Origin: Wolbachia endosymbiont (group A) of Longitarsus flavicornis
Lineage (GTDB): Bacteria > Pseudomonadota > Alphaproteobacteria > Rickettsiales > Anaplasmataceae
Direction of reading: 5' to 3'
DNA: 64,000 bases
Assembly: GCF_963931955.1 (NCBI RefSeq)
Contig: NZ_OZ008337.1
Span: 744,001 to 808,000 of the forward strand
In this document: piece after piece, positions 45,123 to 55,600 of the stretch
Layout: the number at the start of each line of letters is the position of its first letter
Position numbering within the stretch: the first letter of the stretch is position 1
Notes under the pieces: model-generated
Seen by the model: only the letters and a program-made list of their open reading frames with translations
What the model was told of the DNA's origin: nothing
Database searches by the model: none
Position numbers and translations under genes: made by a program

Positions 45123-45889
45123 ATAACGATGGAAGTAACAGTAGATTCTTACCTATTACTAAATTATTCCCAAACTTTATAACTTTATTGGGTTTATGTT
45201 CTGGTCTCACTTCACTTAAATTTACATTTAATGAACAATGGGAATTCTCAGTAATTTTTATCATCATTGCAGCAATAATAGATGGAATGGATGGCAGAAT
45301 AGCTAGAATTCTAAAATCAACTAGCGATTTTGGAGCCCAGCTTGATTCTTTTGCAGATTTTCTAAATTTTGGTGCAGCGCCTGCATTTCTTTTGTATTTT
45401 TGGAAGCTAAACGAAATCAAAGTCATAGGTTGGATTTTAGTAATGATATATGTAATCTGCATATCAATAAGACTTGCAAGATTTAATGTTTCGCTACACT
45501 CAGAACAATCACACTGGGAAAAATTTTTCTTTTCTGGTATTCCAGCTCCAGTGTGTGCTTTACTTTCTTTGTTACCAATAATTATTACCTTTCAATCTCA
45601 TGAGAGTGAATACTTACTTCTCATAGAGCGATTTTTTAACACAAGAAACGTAGCTTGTTACTTTCTGGCCATTTCATTTTTTTCGATAAGTCACATTCCA
45701 ACTTTCTCTGCAAAATATATTTATATTCCCAAAAGCCTATCCTATATATTTGTGTCATTTTTTGGAGTACTTATTGTATTTTTCATCAGTAAGCCCTGGA
45801 TAACTCTACCAATTTTAGGTATAGTGTATACACTTACTATTCCAATAAGCATCGGGTTTTACATATATTTTACATATAAAACTCGTTAG
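45119..45889 (+). CDS. pssA: phosphatidylserine synthase
   Basis: PssA makes phosphatidylserine from CDP-diacylglycerol and serine, feeding Psd. The 256 residues contain the CDP-alcohol phosphotransferase motif: DGMDGRIARILKSTSDFGAQ followed by LDSFADF, with all Asp residues. Several transmembrane segments follow. It overlaps psd by 4 bp (ATGA). Confidence 0.95.
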   Translation: MNNDGSNSRFLPITKLFPNFITLLGLCSGLTSLKFTFNEQWEFSVIFIIIAAIIDGMDGRIARILKSTSDFGAQLDSFADFLNFGAAPAFLLYFWKLNEIKVIGWILVMIYVICISIRLARFNVSLHSEQSHWEKFFFSGIPAPVCALLSLLPIIITFQSHESEYLLLIERFFNTRNVACYFLAISFFSISHIPTFSAKYIYIPKSLSYIFVSFFGVLIVFFISKPWITLPILGIVYTLTIPISIGFYIYFTYKTR

Positions 45890-45903
45890 CTATATCAAAA
45901 GTA

Positions 45904-47256
45904 GTGAGCAGCATGATTGTAAAAGTAACTGATCTATTAAACTCTCTTCTATATATAAAGATATTCAACATTCCATTTATAATTATTTGGGTAATTGCAA
46001 CTGGAGTTTTTTGTACGGTTCGGTTCAAATTCATTAACTTTAGATTATTCAAGCATGGAGTACAGACGCTATTCAACCTAAAGTGTAATGGTAATAACAA
46101 TGGTATCATCACTCATATTCAAGCATTTGCAACAGTAATCTCAGGAACAGTTGGCCTTGGAACAATATCAGGAGTTGCAATAGCTATCACAATAGGAGGC
46201 CCAAGTGCAGTCTTTTGGATGGTAATTACTGGAATACTTGGTATGTCGATAAAGTTTACCGAGGTGGTGCTTGCATTCACTTATCGCTCTGAAAATACAA
46301 CTGGCGGGGCTTTTTATTACATGAAGTACGGGCTTGCAAAAATTGGATTTGCAAAAACTGGTAGATTTCTTGCCTTCACTTATGCGATTATGCTACTTAT
46401 TGCAATGATTTTGGGCGGTATACCATTTCAAGCAAATCAGATAGCAGCATTGTCAAATAACCTCTTCGAATACAACGCGTCCATTATTATATCCCTGCTT
46501 GTCTTTATTGTAATATTGGGAGGAATAAAGCGCATTGCTTTCGTTTCAACAAGCTTAGCACCAATTATGATAGTGCTATATGTGGGTATGTGTATATATT
46601 TAATTTATGTAAACGGAAGTAACTTGCTGAATGCTTTATCCATAATATTCCAAGACATCTTTAACAAATCAGCTATAGGAGGCGGAGTATTGAGCGGATT
46701 AATAGCCGGAGTGAGAAGATCAGTGTTTGCTAACGAAGCAGGTACCGGAACAGCAGCTATAGCACATTCAACTGTAAAAGAGGTAAATCCAATTAAAGTT
46801 GGGTGCGTTGCAATGATTGCACCACTTATAGACACAATATTAATCTCATTTTTGACTGGTATTGTGATAATTATCACTGGTATGCATAGCACTGATAACG
46901 TGGGTGATATTACACTAATTAGTTCGGTATTTTTAACAGCTTTACCTTTGTTCGGCAAGTTAGTTTTTCCACTAATGATGTTTTCCTTTGCATTTTCCAC
47001 AATAATAGCTTATTGTTACTACTGCGAAGTTGCTCTGCTGTATTTATTTGGTAATAAAAAAATACTGATACCGTTCCAAATTCTTATAGTGATTTCAGTG
47101 TATATTAGTTGTATGTCAAAAAATATAGAATTTATATCTTACCTAGGTGACAGTTTGTTTATGTGCCTTATGATTCCAAATGCTGTTGCAATATATCTAC
47201 TAAGAAGGGAAGTTTTGAATACAATAGATTCTTATTACAATTCTAAAAGGTATTAA
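45904..47256 (+). CDS. sodium:alanine/glycine symporter (AGCS), copy 1
   Basis: This 450-residue Na+-coupled amino-acid symporter of the AGCS family has ten or so helices and the signature SGTVGLGTISGVAIAITIGG. IKFTEVVLAFTYRSENTTGG and VFANEAGTGTAAIAHSTVK are also diagnostic. Starts at 45904 (GTG) or 45913 (ATG) are possible. It is followed after 1 bp by a paralogue, pointing to tandem duplication. The probable cargo is alanine, glycine or serine taken from the host. Confidence 0.92.
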   Translation: MSSMIVKVTDLLNSLLYIKIFNIPFIIIWVIATGVFCTVRFKFINFRLFKHGVQTLFNLKCNGNNNGIITHIQAFATVISGTVGLGTISGVAIAITIGGPSAVFWMVITGILGMSIKFTEVVLAFTYRSENTTGGAFYYMKYGLAKIGFAKTGRFLAFTYAIMLLIAMILGGIPFQANQIAALSNNLFEYNASIIISLLVFIVILGGIKRIAFVSTSLAPIMIVLYVGMCIYLIYVNGSNLLNALSIIFQDIFNKSAIGGGVLSGLIAGVRRSVFANEAGTGTAAIAHSTVKEVNPIKVGCVAMIAPLIDTILISFLTGIVIIITGMHSTDNVGDITLISSVFLTALPLFGKLVFPLMMFSFAFSTIIAYCYYCEVALLYLFGNKKILIPFQILIVISVYISCMSKNIEFISYLGDSLFMCLMIPNAVAIYLLRREVLNTIDSYYNSKRY

Positions 47257-47257
47257 C

Positions 47258-48724
47258 ATGATTTATAGATTGCTTTGTATGGTGTTATTTTGCCTATTGT
47301 TTAATGATGTGTACGCTGCTTCAGGTTTTTACGAAAGTTATGACGCTGTGTTGAATGGAATAAATAACTTCATGAATGAAGTACTGTTTTTCAAGATCCT
47401 TTACGTGCCATTTATAATCCTTCTACTAGTTTTTGGTTATGTGTTTCTAACATTACGTTTTGGATTTCTCAACATAAGAATGTTTAAGCATGCGTTTGCT
47501 ATTTTATGTGGAAAATATGACACGAATCACCATGATGGTCATATTACGCATTTTCAGGCATTTATGACTGCACTTTCAAGCACAGTAGGCCTTGGAACTG
47601 TTGCTGGAGTCGCAATTGCAGTTTCAATGGGTGGACCAGGAGCGGTGCCTTGGATGATGATTACAGGTTTTTTTGGTATGTCAGCAAAATTTGCTGAGGT
47701 AACGTTGGCGTTTAGACATAGAACAGAAGATCAGGACCAATTGTTTAGTGGTCCCTTTCAGTATATAAGGAATGGTCTGGAGGAATTTGGATTTAAAAAA
47801 CTTGGTATTGTGCTGGCTGCCATGTATGCAGTATTCTTTGTATTATCAGGTCTTGGTGGAAGTGTAGCGTTTCAAACCAACCAAATGGTTTCAATATTAT
47901 CTGGCTATTCAAGTTGGGTAGATGGTCACTCTTGGTTTCTTTCTTCCATAATCTCTGCGCTGCTTGCTCTAGTGATTATTGGCGGAATTAAAAGGATAGC
48001 TAGAGTATCTTCTGCACTAGTGCCTATTATGTCACTTATATATATCTTTAGTTGTATTATTATTATTGCATTTAATATTCATAACCTTGGTTATACGTTG
48101 AAAATATTATTTTCCACTATGATAGATTTCAATGCTGTTGGCGGAGGGATGGTAGGAGCATTTGTTGCTGGAATTCAAAGGGCAATCTTTGCCAGCGAAG
48201 CGGGTGTTGGTTCTGCTTCAATTACTCATGCAACAACTAAAGATGAAGAACCAGTAAGAACTGGACTAGTCGCTATGATAGAACCATGCTTTGACACAAT
48301 GTTAATTTGCTGTTTAACAGGAATAACAATAGTAATAACAGGTGCATACCAGACTAGTGTTGGTGAAGGGATATTAATTACTCAAAAGGCATTTGAGACA
48401 GTTTCCCCATGGTTTCCTATACTTTTAACCATAGCTGCACCTTTGTTTGCATTTTCTTCGGTAATTTCATTTGTATATTGTTGTGAAATGGGGTGGCTAT
48501 ATTTATTCGGTGCAAAAAGTATAGTGATATACCGCATAGCGGTAATAATTGTGGCGTTTTTCTCTGGCCTTTCTAAAGATATAATGGCTATTGCCAATAT
48601 TGGTGGAACTTTATTCTCTTGTTTAGCTCTTATCAACATGACAGCGCTTATACTGTTTAGTAATCAGATTAACGATGAAGTTCAGTGCTACCTAAAAAGG
48701 CTGAGGAATAATAAAATTAATTAA
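47258..48724 (+). CDS. sodium:alanine/glycine symporter (AGCS), copy 2
   Basis: This 488-residue AGCS paralogue of the preceding gene has an N-terminal signal-like or first helix (MIYRLLCMVLFCLLFNDVYA), then LSSTVGLGTVAGVAIAVSMG, AKFAEVTLAFRHRTEDQDQ and IFASEAGVGSASITHATTKD. It shares the fold and motif order with its neighbour but is diverged and probably has a different substrate preference. Together they are one transcription unit. Confidence 0.93.
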   Translation: MIYRLLCMVLFCLLFNDVYAASGFYESYDAVLNGINNFMNEVLFFKILYVPFIILLLVFGYVFLTLRFGFLNIRMFKHAFAILCGKYDTNHHDGHITHFQAFMTALSSTVGLGTVAGVAIAVSMGGPGAVPWMMITGFFGMSAKFAEVTLAFRHRTEDQDQLFSGPFQYIRNGLEEFGFKKLGIVLAAMYAVFFVLSGLGGSVAFQTNQMVSILSGYSSWVDGHSWFLSSIISALLALVIIGGIKRIARVSSALVPIMSLIYIFSCIIIIAFNIHNLGYTLKILFSTMIDFNAVGGGMVGAFVAGIQRAIFASEAGVGSASITHATTKDEEPVRTGLVAMIEPCFDTMLICCLTGITIVITGAYQTSVGEGILITQKAFETVSPWFPILLTIAAPLFAFSSVISFVYCCEMGWLYLFGAKSIVIYRIAVIIVAFFSGLSKDIMAIANIGGTLFSCLALINMTALILFSNQINDEVQCYLKRLRNNKIN

Positions 48725-48818
48725 ATTTTGGCATATGAAGGTACAACAACAGATGTCATTTCAGTGCCATTTTCTTGTCATAGCAAAACTCCCTCTTGTC
48801 ATCCCAAAGCTCTTTCTT

Positions 48819-48961
48819 GTCATCCCAGTGCTTGACACTGGGATCTATTTTGCATGTAGTTCCACCATAGTGTTATGTTTTAATGTAAAATTTTATATTT
48901 ATCTACTAGGTTCGTTTGCGAACAAAGTTCGCTGGATCCCAGTGTCACGCACTGGGATGAC
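48819..48961 (+). repeat. pair of inverted GTCATCCCAGTG palindromes
   Basis: GTCATCCCAGTGCTTGACAC (48819) and, 90 bp later, GGATCCCAGTGTCACGCACT ending GGGATGAC (48961) are inverted copies, so each is a hairpin and the pair could form a larger one. The rest of the 255-bp interval before plsY is AT-rich. A third partial unit is at about 48756-48810. Confidence 0.75.
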
Positions 48962-48979
48962 AAGAGAGAGGATGCTAGA

Positions 48980-49558
48980 ATGATGGAGAGGTATGTAATC
49001 CTTATGCTATCCTACGTACTCGGTTCAATACCGTTTAGCTTAATCATTACAAGAATAAAAGGGATAAACTTAAGAGAAATAGGTTCAGGAAACATTGGTG
49101 CTACAAACGTTGCAAGAACAGGAAATAAATTTCTTGCTGCTCTGGCATTACTTCTGGATTCCTTGAAAGGATTCATCGCCGTTTATATAGCACAACAATT
49201 TTGTGATAATAACGATTTTTATATATATGCATCTGCAATTTTAGCAGTTTTAGGACACATGTTTCCTGTATGGCTAAAATTCAGTGGAGGAAAGGGCGTT
49301 GCAACCACTCTAGGGATACTGATAGCATTTAACATTGATATTACTTTAGTATTCGTAATAATTTGGATAATAGTCTTTCTTGCCTTTAGATACTCTTCCC
49401 TTGCTTCACTCAGTGCTACTTCAACGGCTGTAGCATGGTCCTTTTTTTTTCAGAGGAATTTGTTCTTAACATTACTAATTATAGGAGCACTAGTTTTCTT
49501 AAAGCACCACAAAAATATTGTGAATCTTCTGCAAGGTAAGGAACATAAATTTTTATAA
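48980..49558 (+). CDS. plsY: glycerol-3-phosphate acyltransferase PlsY
   Basis: PlsY transfers acyl groups from acyl-phosphate to glycerol-3-phosphate, the first step of phospholipid synthesis. The 192-residue membrane protein has the active-site block REIGSGNIGATNVARTGNKF, VLGHMFPVWLKFSGGKGVAT, and five or so helices. The stop overlaps the convergent 608-residue gene by 6 bp. The ATG at 48980 or 48983 starts the protein. Confidence 0.95.
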   Translation: MMERYVILMLSYVLGSIPFSLIITRIKGINLREIGSGNIGATNVARTGNKFLAALALLLDSLKGFIAVYIAQQFCDNNDFYIYASAILAVLGHMFPVWLKFSGGKGVATTLGILIAFNIDITLVFVIIWIIVFLAFRYSSLASLSATSTAVAWSFFFQRNLFLTLLIIGALVFLKHHKNIVNLLQGKEHKFL

Positions 49559-51379
49559 GCGTGCTGACTCTGCTGCTTCTGCTGCTATATTACTAACAGA
49601 TACTTCATGCGAGAAACGACTTGAGACTACTTCCTCTACTTCTTTTATCATTTCTTCCATGCTTTTTCCACTTTTCTTACATGCATCATCAAGTGCTAAT
49701 TTTAGCTTACGTATATCATTCTCTTCTAGCATCTTATCCATTTCTTCTTTCGTTATCTCTAATTTTTTTAGTAAGATGTCCTCCATTATCTTTCTTTCAT
49801 CACCTTTATACTGGCTACTTAGTCTGTTATATGCAATGCAACACTTCTTTTCTCGTGGCAAGGCTGACAGATTTTGCAATGTAGCATCTATTTGAGCTTC
49901 TATAGGGTTAACTTCCCTAGCCTTTTCAGCAGCTTCTGACCTAAATTTCCCAACCTCTCCTATTATTATTTTGTCAGCTATTCTTTTAGCTCCATCCAAA
50001 GATGAATCCTTGAGAGAAAAATCTGTCTTGAGTAGATCTCGATTTAATAGCCCTAAGAATACTTTTTCTTTAACGTTTTTTAATAAATGTTCTTGATTAT
50101 CTAAACTATTTTCCTTCAGCTTATTTCTTATATGGTCAAGAAGAAAATCTTCTAGCATATTTAATTCCATAAAACCAATGCTTTTCATTAACGTCAGCAC
50201 AATTTGTTCACTATATTGAGAAGTAATACTCAATAATTTTCTCATTAAAGGAATACTTACTTCTGAAATAAAATCATCAACTATTTTTTGACTTTCATTG
50301 TCACCAGGATTGTTCTGAACCTTATACCAAGCATTAAAAATTTCTTTATTGTTTTTCTTGTTTTTTAACCTGTCTAACATGAACTTACGTGCTTCATTTT
50401 GTGCTTCTGGAAGTAATATTTGCCTTGGAGGAGTAAATCTAATTTCTGGATCAGGATGAATACCTTCTAATGTACTTAACATCCTATAAACAATACCGGT
50501 AAAGCAGGTGTTAGGAATACGCTCTTGTCTAGAGAAAGTTTGGCTATCAAGCAAATTTGTAATTAACGCGTCTTTTTTATTTTTTACAGCTTCTCTCTCT
50601 CCATCATTGCAGGCTCTCAGAACTAGAAGTAAAATCTGCCCACCTGTGAAACCAGAGCTATGCTTTTGATCATCTTTGCAAAAGTCATTTAAAAATGCAA
50701 TTACTCTTCCTTTATCTTCATCACTAAATTGACGATAATTAAGTTTATATAAATCATTTATATATTCAATAAATTGCTTAAATTCTCTATCATTAATAAC
50801 GTCTTCGGATACTTCTTCACCATACTTATGTCTTAATTCGTGAACGTTATTATTGATACCATCATTTAATTGATGAGGAAGCAAATGTTCGAGCTTAACA
50901 TCAAAACTATTAACCATACCACGTAAATTCTCTTTTATACCTTCCAAAAAGAAATTTATAGAAGCTTTAAGCAGCGTAAATGGGTTAAAATCTTTTGGCC
51001 TTAGTTCACTCTGCAATAAAATTAATAGCATTGTAAGTGGTATAGTTCCCAGTAACGAAATTAGTAAGAAAGTGGAGGTGAAAGTCAAATATGTTATGAA
51101 AGCAGAAAACAAGAGGAAGGCTACTACCTTGATTGTATTGTTTTTAAAAAATATTCCCCAATATTCCCTTTTGCTCATTTTTTGCTGTTTTGCCGTTTTT
51201 ATTTCTTTGTAGATATAAAGAGTTTTAATTTCAGACCTGAAGAATATAGTACCAAGAGAAAAAAGAACATTAACGGGATTAGTGATAATGCTTAAAGAAA
51301 CAAAAGTTGCAAAATAACTAACAAACTTTAGCCTGCTAGATTCCTTTGAAGGAAATTGTATTTGAGAAATACCTATCAT
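49553..51379 (-). CDS. large two-helix membrane protein of unknown function
   Basis: I do not recognise this 608-residue protein. It starts MIGISQIQFPSKESSRLKFV. Three hydrophobic stretches lie near the N-terminus (YFATFVSLSIITNPVNVLFS, VVAFLLFSAFITYLTFTST, FLLISLLGTIPLTMLLIL). The remaining ~450 residues form a hydrophilic helical region with charged stretches (KKNNKEIFNAWYKVQNNPGD; EEMDKMLEENDIRKLKLALD) and a low-complexity alanine tail. This layout is like Rickettsiales effectors or host-contact proteins, but that is inference only. No frame break was seen. Confidence 0.6.
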   Translation of the reverse strand: MIGISQIQFPSKESSRLKFVSYFATFVSLSIITNPVNVLFSLGTIFFRSEIKTLYIYKEIKTAKQQKMSKREYWGIFFKNNTIKVVAFLLFSAFITYLTFTSTFLLISLLGTIPLTMLLILLQSELRPKDFNPFTLLKASINFFLEGIKENLRGMVNSFDVKLEHLLPHQLNDGINNNVHELRHKYGEEVSEDVINDREFKQFIEYINDLYKLNYRQFSDEDKGRVIAFLNDFCKDDQKHSSGFTGGQILLLVLRACNDGEREAVKNKKDALITNLLDSQTFSRQERIPNTCFTGIVYRMLSTLEGIHPDPEIRFTPPRQILLPEAQNEARKFMLDRLKNKKNNKEIFNAWYKVQNNPGDNESQKIVDDFISEVSIPLMRKLLSITSQYSEQIVLTLMKSIGFMELNMLEDFLLDHIRNKLKENSLDNQEHLLKNVKEKVFLGLLNRDLLKTDFSLKDSSLDGAKRIADKIIIGEVGKFRSEAAEKAREVNPIEAQIDATLQNLSALPREKKCCIAYNRLSSQYKGDERKIMEDILLKKLEITKEEMDKMLEENDIRKLKLALDDACKKSGKSMEEMIKEVEEVVSSRFSHEVSVSNIAAEAAESARL

Positions 51380-51431
51380 AGCTTAACTTCAACATCATTA
51401 CACTTTAGTAATAGCATAATAATTTAAAACG

Positions 51432-52343
51432 TCAATGTTTAAGTATCTTATTATCCGCACATTCATCGTATTCGATCTCGACTGTAGAGTGTGCTATCTC
51501 GAACTTATCTAGCAATATTTTTTTTATTTCATATAAAACATTGGTGTGTTGTGCATCTTGCTTTACTTTGGCATGCATGGTAATTATAAAATAATTATCA
51601 GACAGTGACCATGCATGTATGTGGTGCACATCTATCACTTCAGGTAATTCTGATGTGATCTTACTTTTTATTTCCTCAGTAGATATCCCTTCAGGTGTAC
51701 CTTCAAGAAGTATGTGGCAAGAATTCTTTAGAATTTTGTAGCCACTATTCAAAATGATTACACTGACAAATACCGATAAAATCGGATCCACCATTTGCCA
51801 TCCAGTAAACATGATAATTATGGATGCAAGTATAGCAGCTACAGAACCTAAAATATCTCCTATAACGTGTAGTACAGCACTTTTTATGTTTATATTGCTC
51901 TCGCATTTACTATGTAATATAAAAAAGACTATTATGTTAGAGACAAGACCGAGTGTAGCAATTATTAACATTACTTTCCACTCAACATTGACTGGAAAAA
52001 TAAACCTCTTTATTGATTCAATTATAATAATTACTGCAATGAAGAATAAAGTTAAACCATTAACAAATGCTGCAATTATCTGCAACCGATGATATCCGTA
52101 TGATCTCTGCAAATCGGATTTCTTAGCTGAAAACCTATGTGCTACCCAGCTTAAAACTAAGGCAAAGAGGTCAGTAAGCATATGCCCTGCATCTGACAAT
52201 AGAGCAAGCGAATGTGAAATTATTCCACCTACTATTTCCATAAACATTGTTATCGCAACTATTATTATGGAATAGATTAAGCGCTTGGACTGCGCTGCTG
52301 AGTGTTTGCCGTTGTGCACTGCTGTCATATAAAATCTTCTCAT
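51432..52343 (-). CDS. cation diffusion facilitator (zinc/cobalt efflux)
   Basis: The CDF exporter runs from ATG 52343 (MRRFYMTAVHNGKHSAAQSK; 303 residues) or 52328. The frame reaches 52412 only through the tRNA gene. Metal-site motifs are SHSLALLSDAGHMLTDLFAL (DxxxD) and VLHVIGDILGSVAAI (HxxxD). Six helices precede a C-terminal cytosolic domain (LPEVIDVHHIHAWSLSDNYF). Zn2+ export is the usual function. Confidence 0.92.
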   Translation of the reverse strand: MRRFYMTAVHNGKHSAAQSKRLIYSIIIVAITMFMEIVGGIISHSLALLSDAGHMLTDLFALVLSWVAHRFSAKKSDLQRSYGYHRLQIIAAFVNGLTLFFIAVIIIIESIKRFIFPVNVEWKVMLIIATLGLVSNIIVFFILHSKCESNINIKSAVLHVIGDILGSVAAILASIIIMFTGWQMVDPILSVFVSVIILNSGYKILKNSCHILLEGTPEGISTEEIKSKITSELPEVIDVHHIHAWSLSDNYFIITMHAKVKQDAQHTNVLYEIKKILLDKFEIAHSTVEIEYDECADNKILKH

Positions 52344-52354
52344 AAACAAAAACG

Positions 52355-52427
52355 TGGGTAACACTGGGTTCGAACCAGCGACCGCTTGCACGTCAAGCAA
52401 GTGCTCTACCAACTGAGCTAATTACCC
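52355..52427 (-). tRNA. tRNA-Val (anticodon GAC)
   Basis: A complete 73-nt cloverleaf on the minus strand: acceptor GGGTAAT/GTTACCC (one G-U type pair), D arm GCTC/GAGC, anticodon stem CTTGC/GCAAG with loop TTGACGT (anticodon GAC), T arm GCTGG/CCAGT with loop TTCGAAC. It is adjacent to the CDF gene start. Confidence 0.95.
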
Positions 52428-52677
52428 ATCGTGGTTTTAGTATAGTGCTTTGGTGGAATGAAAGTCAATAAACCACTTTGCTTTTGTCCTTGTCCAATGT
52501 GATTCCGGAATATAGCTGTATAGAATTTCAGCCATATTCTAAATTTTACATATTAAGTTAACTATCTATACTTTATTTATTAAGATATAAATTATATTAA
52601 TACAGGGATTTACGTTTTTTTTAGGGAAATTACTTTATGCTTGATATTGAAAGATCAGCAAATTAGAGGTTAAAATT

Positions 52678-55600
52678 ATGACAATTAGTCAACAAGTAAA
52701 TAAAAATATAACTAAAGCAGAATATTTCAACAATAACGGCAAAGGGTTTAATTCGCCACATGTTATAGAAGTTGAAGATTTAAATATTAAAGTAGAGGTT
52801 TATTCTCACAATTTAAGAGCAAGTAAAGTTGCTAACATTGAAAGTGAGATAAGAGAAACAGCTACTAATTTTAAAAACGCATTCGAGTTAGAACGCGGCA
52901 GTTCAGAACAAACATTTAAAATTTACATGTTTGATGACAAGGATGATTACACTCACCTTGGTGGAAGCGAGCGTTTCGGTTCTTACCTTGGAGACGAAGG
53001 TGGTAAATGTTACTACAAAGGGAAAGCTGATGTTTTTGCTGAAATGTACGTCTACCAGCAAGGTGGCGTTCATAATCTTCAGCATGAATTTGCACATGGT
53101 TTAACTTACTTGGCTACAGGAGGCAAATCTTTACCTACAGTATTAATGGAAGGAATTGCAGACTACTTTGAGCATCATTCAGATCATAAATTCAATTCTC
53201 AAGGATCAAGTATCGACAAAACTGAAGCTGCAAATTTGGATTTAGATAAAATTTTAAGTTTAGAATATTCAAAGGACAGCGAAGCAAATAGCCTGGTTTA
53301 TAAAACAGGTCATGCGTTGATAATGTACTTACAGGAAAAAGATCCTAGTTTATTAAGAGACTACCTAGATGCTTTACGTCAAGGTGACTCACATAAATCA
53401 GGAAGCTTTTTAGATCAAATAAAAGGGCATGATAACGCCTTTAAAGGCTGGCTTGCTGAGAATGATACAGAAACTGCAATGGAACATCTCAACGCTTTGC
53501 AAGTTACAAAAGGAGATTTTATAGCAACTGGTCAAGAAATAGTGGGTGGAGAAATTAAAAACGTATCCTACTATAAAGCAAATATAGAAAAAATGGATGG
53601 AGAAAACGTTGGAAGTTTTTCTCCTGTAGAACACGTTGCATTTTATGATGTTGCTCGTGCTATAAATAGGGCAACAAATGATAACCTCGATATATCAAAG
53701 GAATATCATTTCTTAAAGGTAATCAAAACTTCTGATGGACAGGATAAACTAACTTACTCTGATCAACAAGGTAATGAATATCAAAACAGTCAAGAGTATA
53801 AAATGCAAGCTTTTAGAATGCTATCAAAGTATGATGAGAATTTAAAGAAAATTTATGATGATGCATTAAAAAATCTGGATGAGCAGAGGCAAATGGAATA
53901 TCCCAAGATAAGTAGAGAATATCGCGAGGGAAAGATTTCTTACAAAGAATATTTAGACAAACATCACTCAATTCCTTCTAAATATCAGGAATTAAAAAGT
54001 GCCTTGCTTGATAAAACCATAAACACTGGTTTAGAGCAAGTAAAAGCGACTAAGAACATCGATGTAGAAAAGATGTTAGAAGAGATGATCAATATCGATT
54101 CAAACTTGATAAGGGGTACAAATCATATTGATCTGCAAGAAGGCAAGATTTTTTCTATGCAAGCTCACGGTCAAGGAGATATGGGTGCACTGTCTATATA
54201 TGACGGAAATACAAAGCTTGGAGAATTATTGAGCGAATCAGGATTTTTTAAGCAAGTTGAAGGCCAAACTAAAGAAACTTTCATTTTTGAGGATATATTG
54301 CACAACTTAAATACTCAATATGATGGTGGTGCTTACATGGCAGTTACAAAAGAAAACGGTCATTATAAAGCTTCCCTAATAGATGGCAGAACAGTTGAAC
54401 GTGATGAATACTTTGATGAAGCGCATTTACATGAAAATGAATTATTGCATCCTAGCACTGGACACATCCAAAAAGATTTAGATTCTCTGCTCCTTAGAGG
54501 TACCAAAATTTTGAATCATCAGGATTCAGAGCATGCTCAATATTCTAATGAGCAAAAGGCAAATGGAGTAATCGTGGAAAAAGGAAAATTATTGGATAAT
54601 AAGGGAACAGATAGAACAGACGATGATGTGTACGAAGCGGTTGTAAAGCAAGGAGACGAGCGCTTACATGAGTTCAAAAATATGGGCTTTTATATTACCG
54701 AGAAAGGTGATCTATTTATTCATGACCATGGAGCAAATGTAAGGTTTCAACTACCACAAAGTATTACTCACCTAAAATTAGTGGAAAAAGATGGAGCATA
54801 TAAGCTTGTTCCGGTGACGAAAGATGGGAATGAACATCCAGTAGGTATGCCAAATATATCAGACGAATATAGATACATAGATCCAATATTTGCACATGAA
54901 TATGAAAAGAGAGATTATTCCCATAAACATGTAAATGTGGGCCTTATAAACTTAGAGAAATATGGCTCTGGCAAACTTTTTGCTATAAAGTACGACCCAA
55001 ATGATTACCACATACAAAAAAACTCTAGCGGTGAAATAGTTAGAATAAAAGATCAAACATATTTCACTAAAGTAAAATTGTTTGATGGCGACGAAGAAAT
55101 TGGAATGTTATCTAATAACTTCCATAACTTCAAAGGGAAAATATTCTTTTCTGCTGACTACAACTACAGTTATAACGATTTCCTAGCATCTGTTTCTCCT
55201 CAAGTTGAAATTGAGGATATGGGAAATGGAAGTAAAAAAATAACTTTCGATCAAGGTAGTGGTGATATCGGTGATACTAATAGAGGCTACACGGACTATC
55301 AGAGAATATATACAAAAACCGAAAGTTCAAAAGGGCAAGTAAGTGAAACTAAGACAGAAGTTAACATGAGTCACAATACTACTAATGTTATTGCACAAGC
55401 CGCTAAAGAACAAACTGAACTGAATGTCATGAGAGAAGACGAAATGCAATCTGATCAGTCAATTTCATCACAAAGCTTAACAAGAACGAAAAGAGCATCT
55501 TTAGTGGAGGAAAAAGAGCAGGTATTGAAAGACACAATTCTCAAAATAGAAAAGAGTCGCGAGCAGGACTCAGAAGGGAAGCATAAGGCAAATGTAACCA

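Noticed and set aside
48735..48983. 82-codon frame between the AGCS genes and plsY
   Set aside because: It reads through palindromic repeats (GTCATCCCAGTG family) and is typical repeat-driven open reading.
52344..52412. CDF transporter N-terminal extension
   Set aside because: The residues are translated from the tRNA-Val gene.
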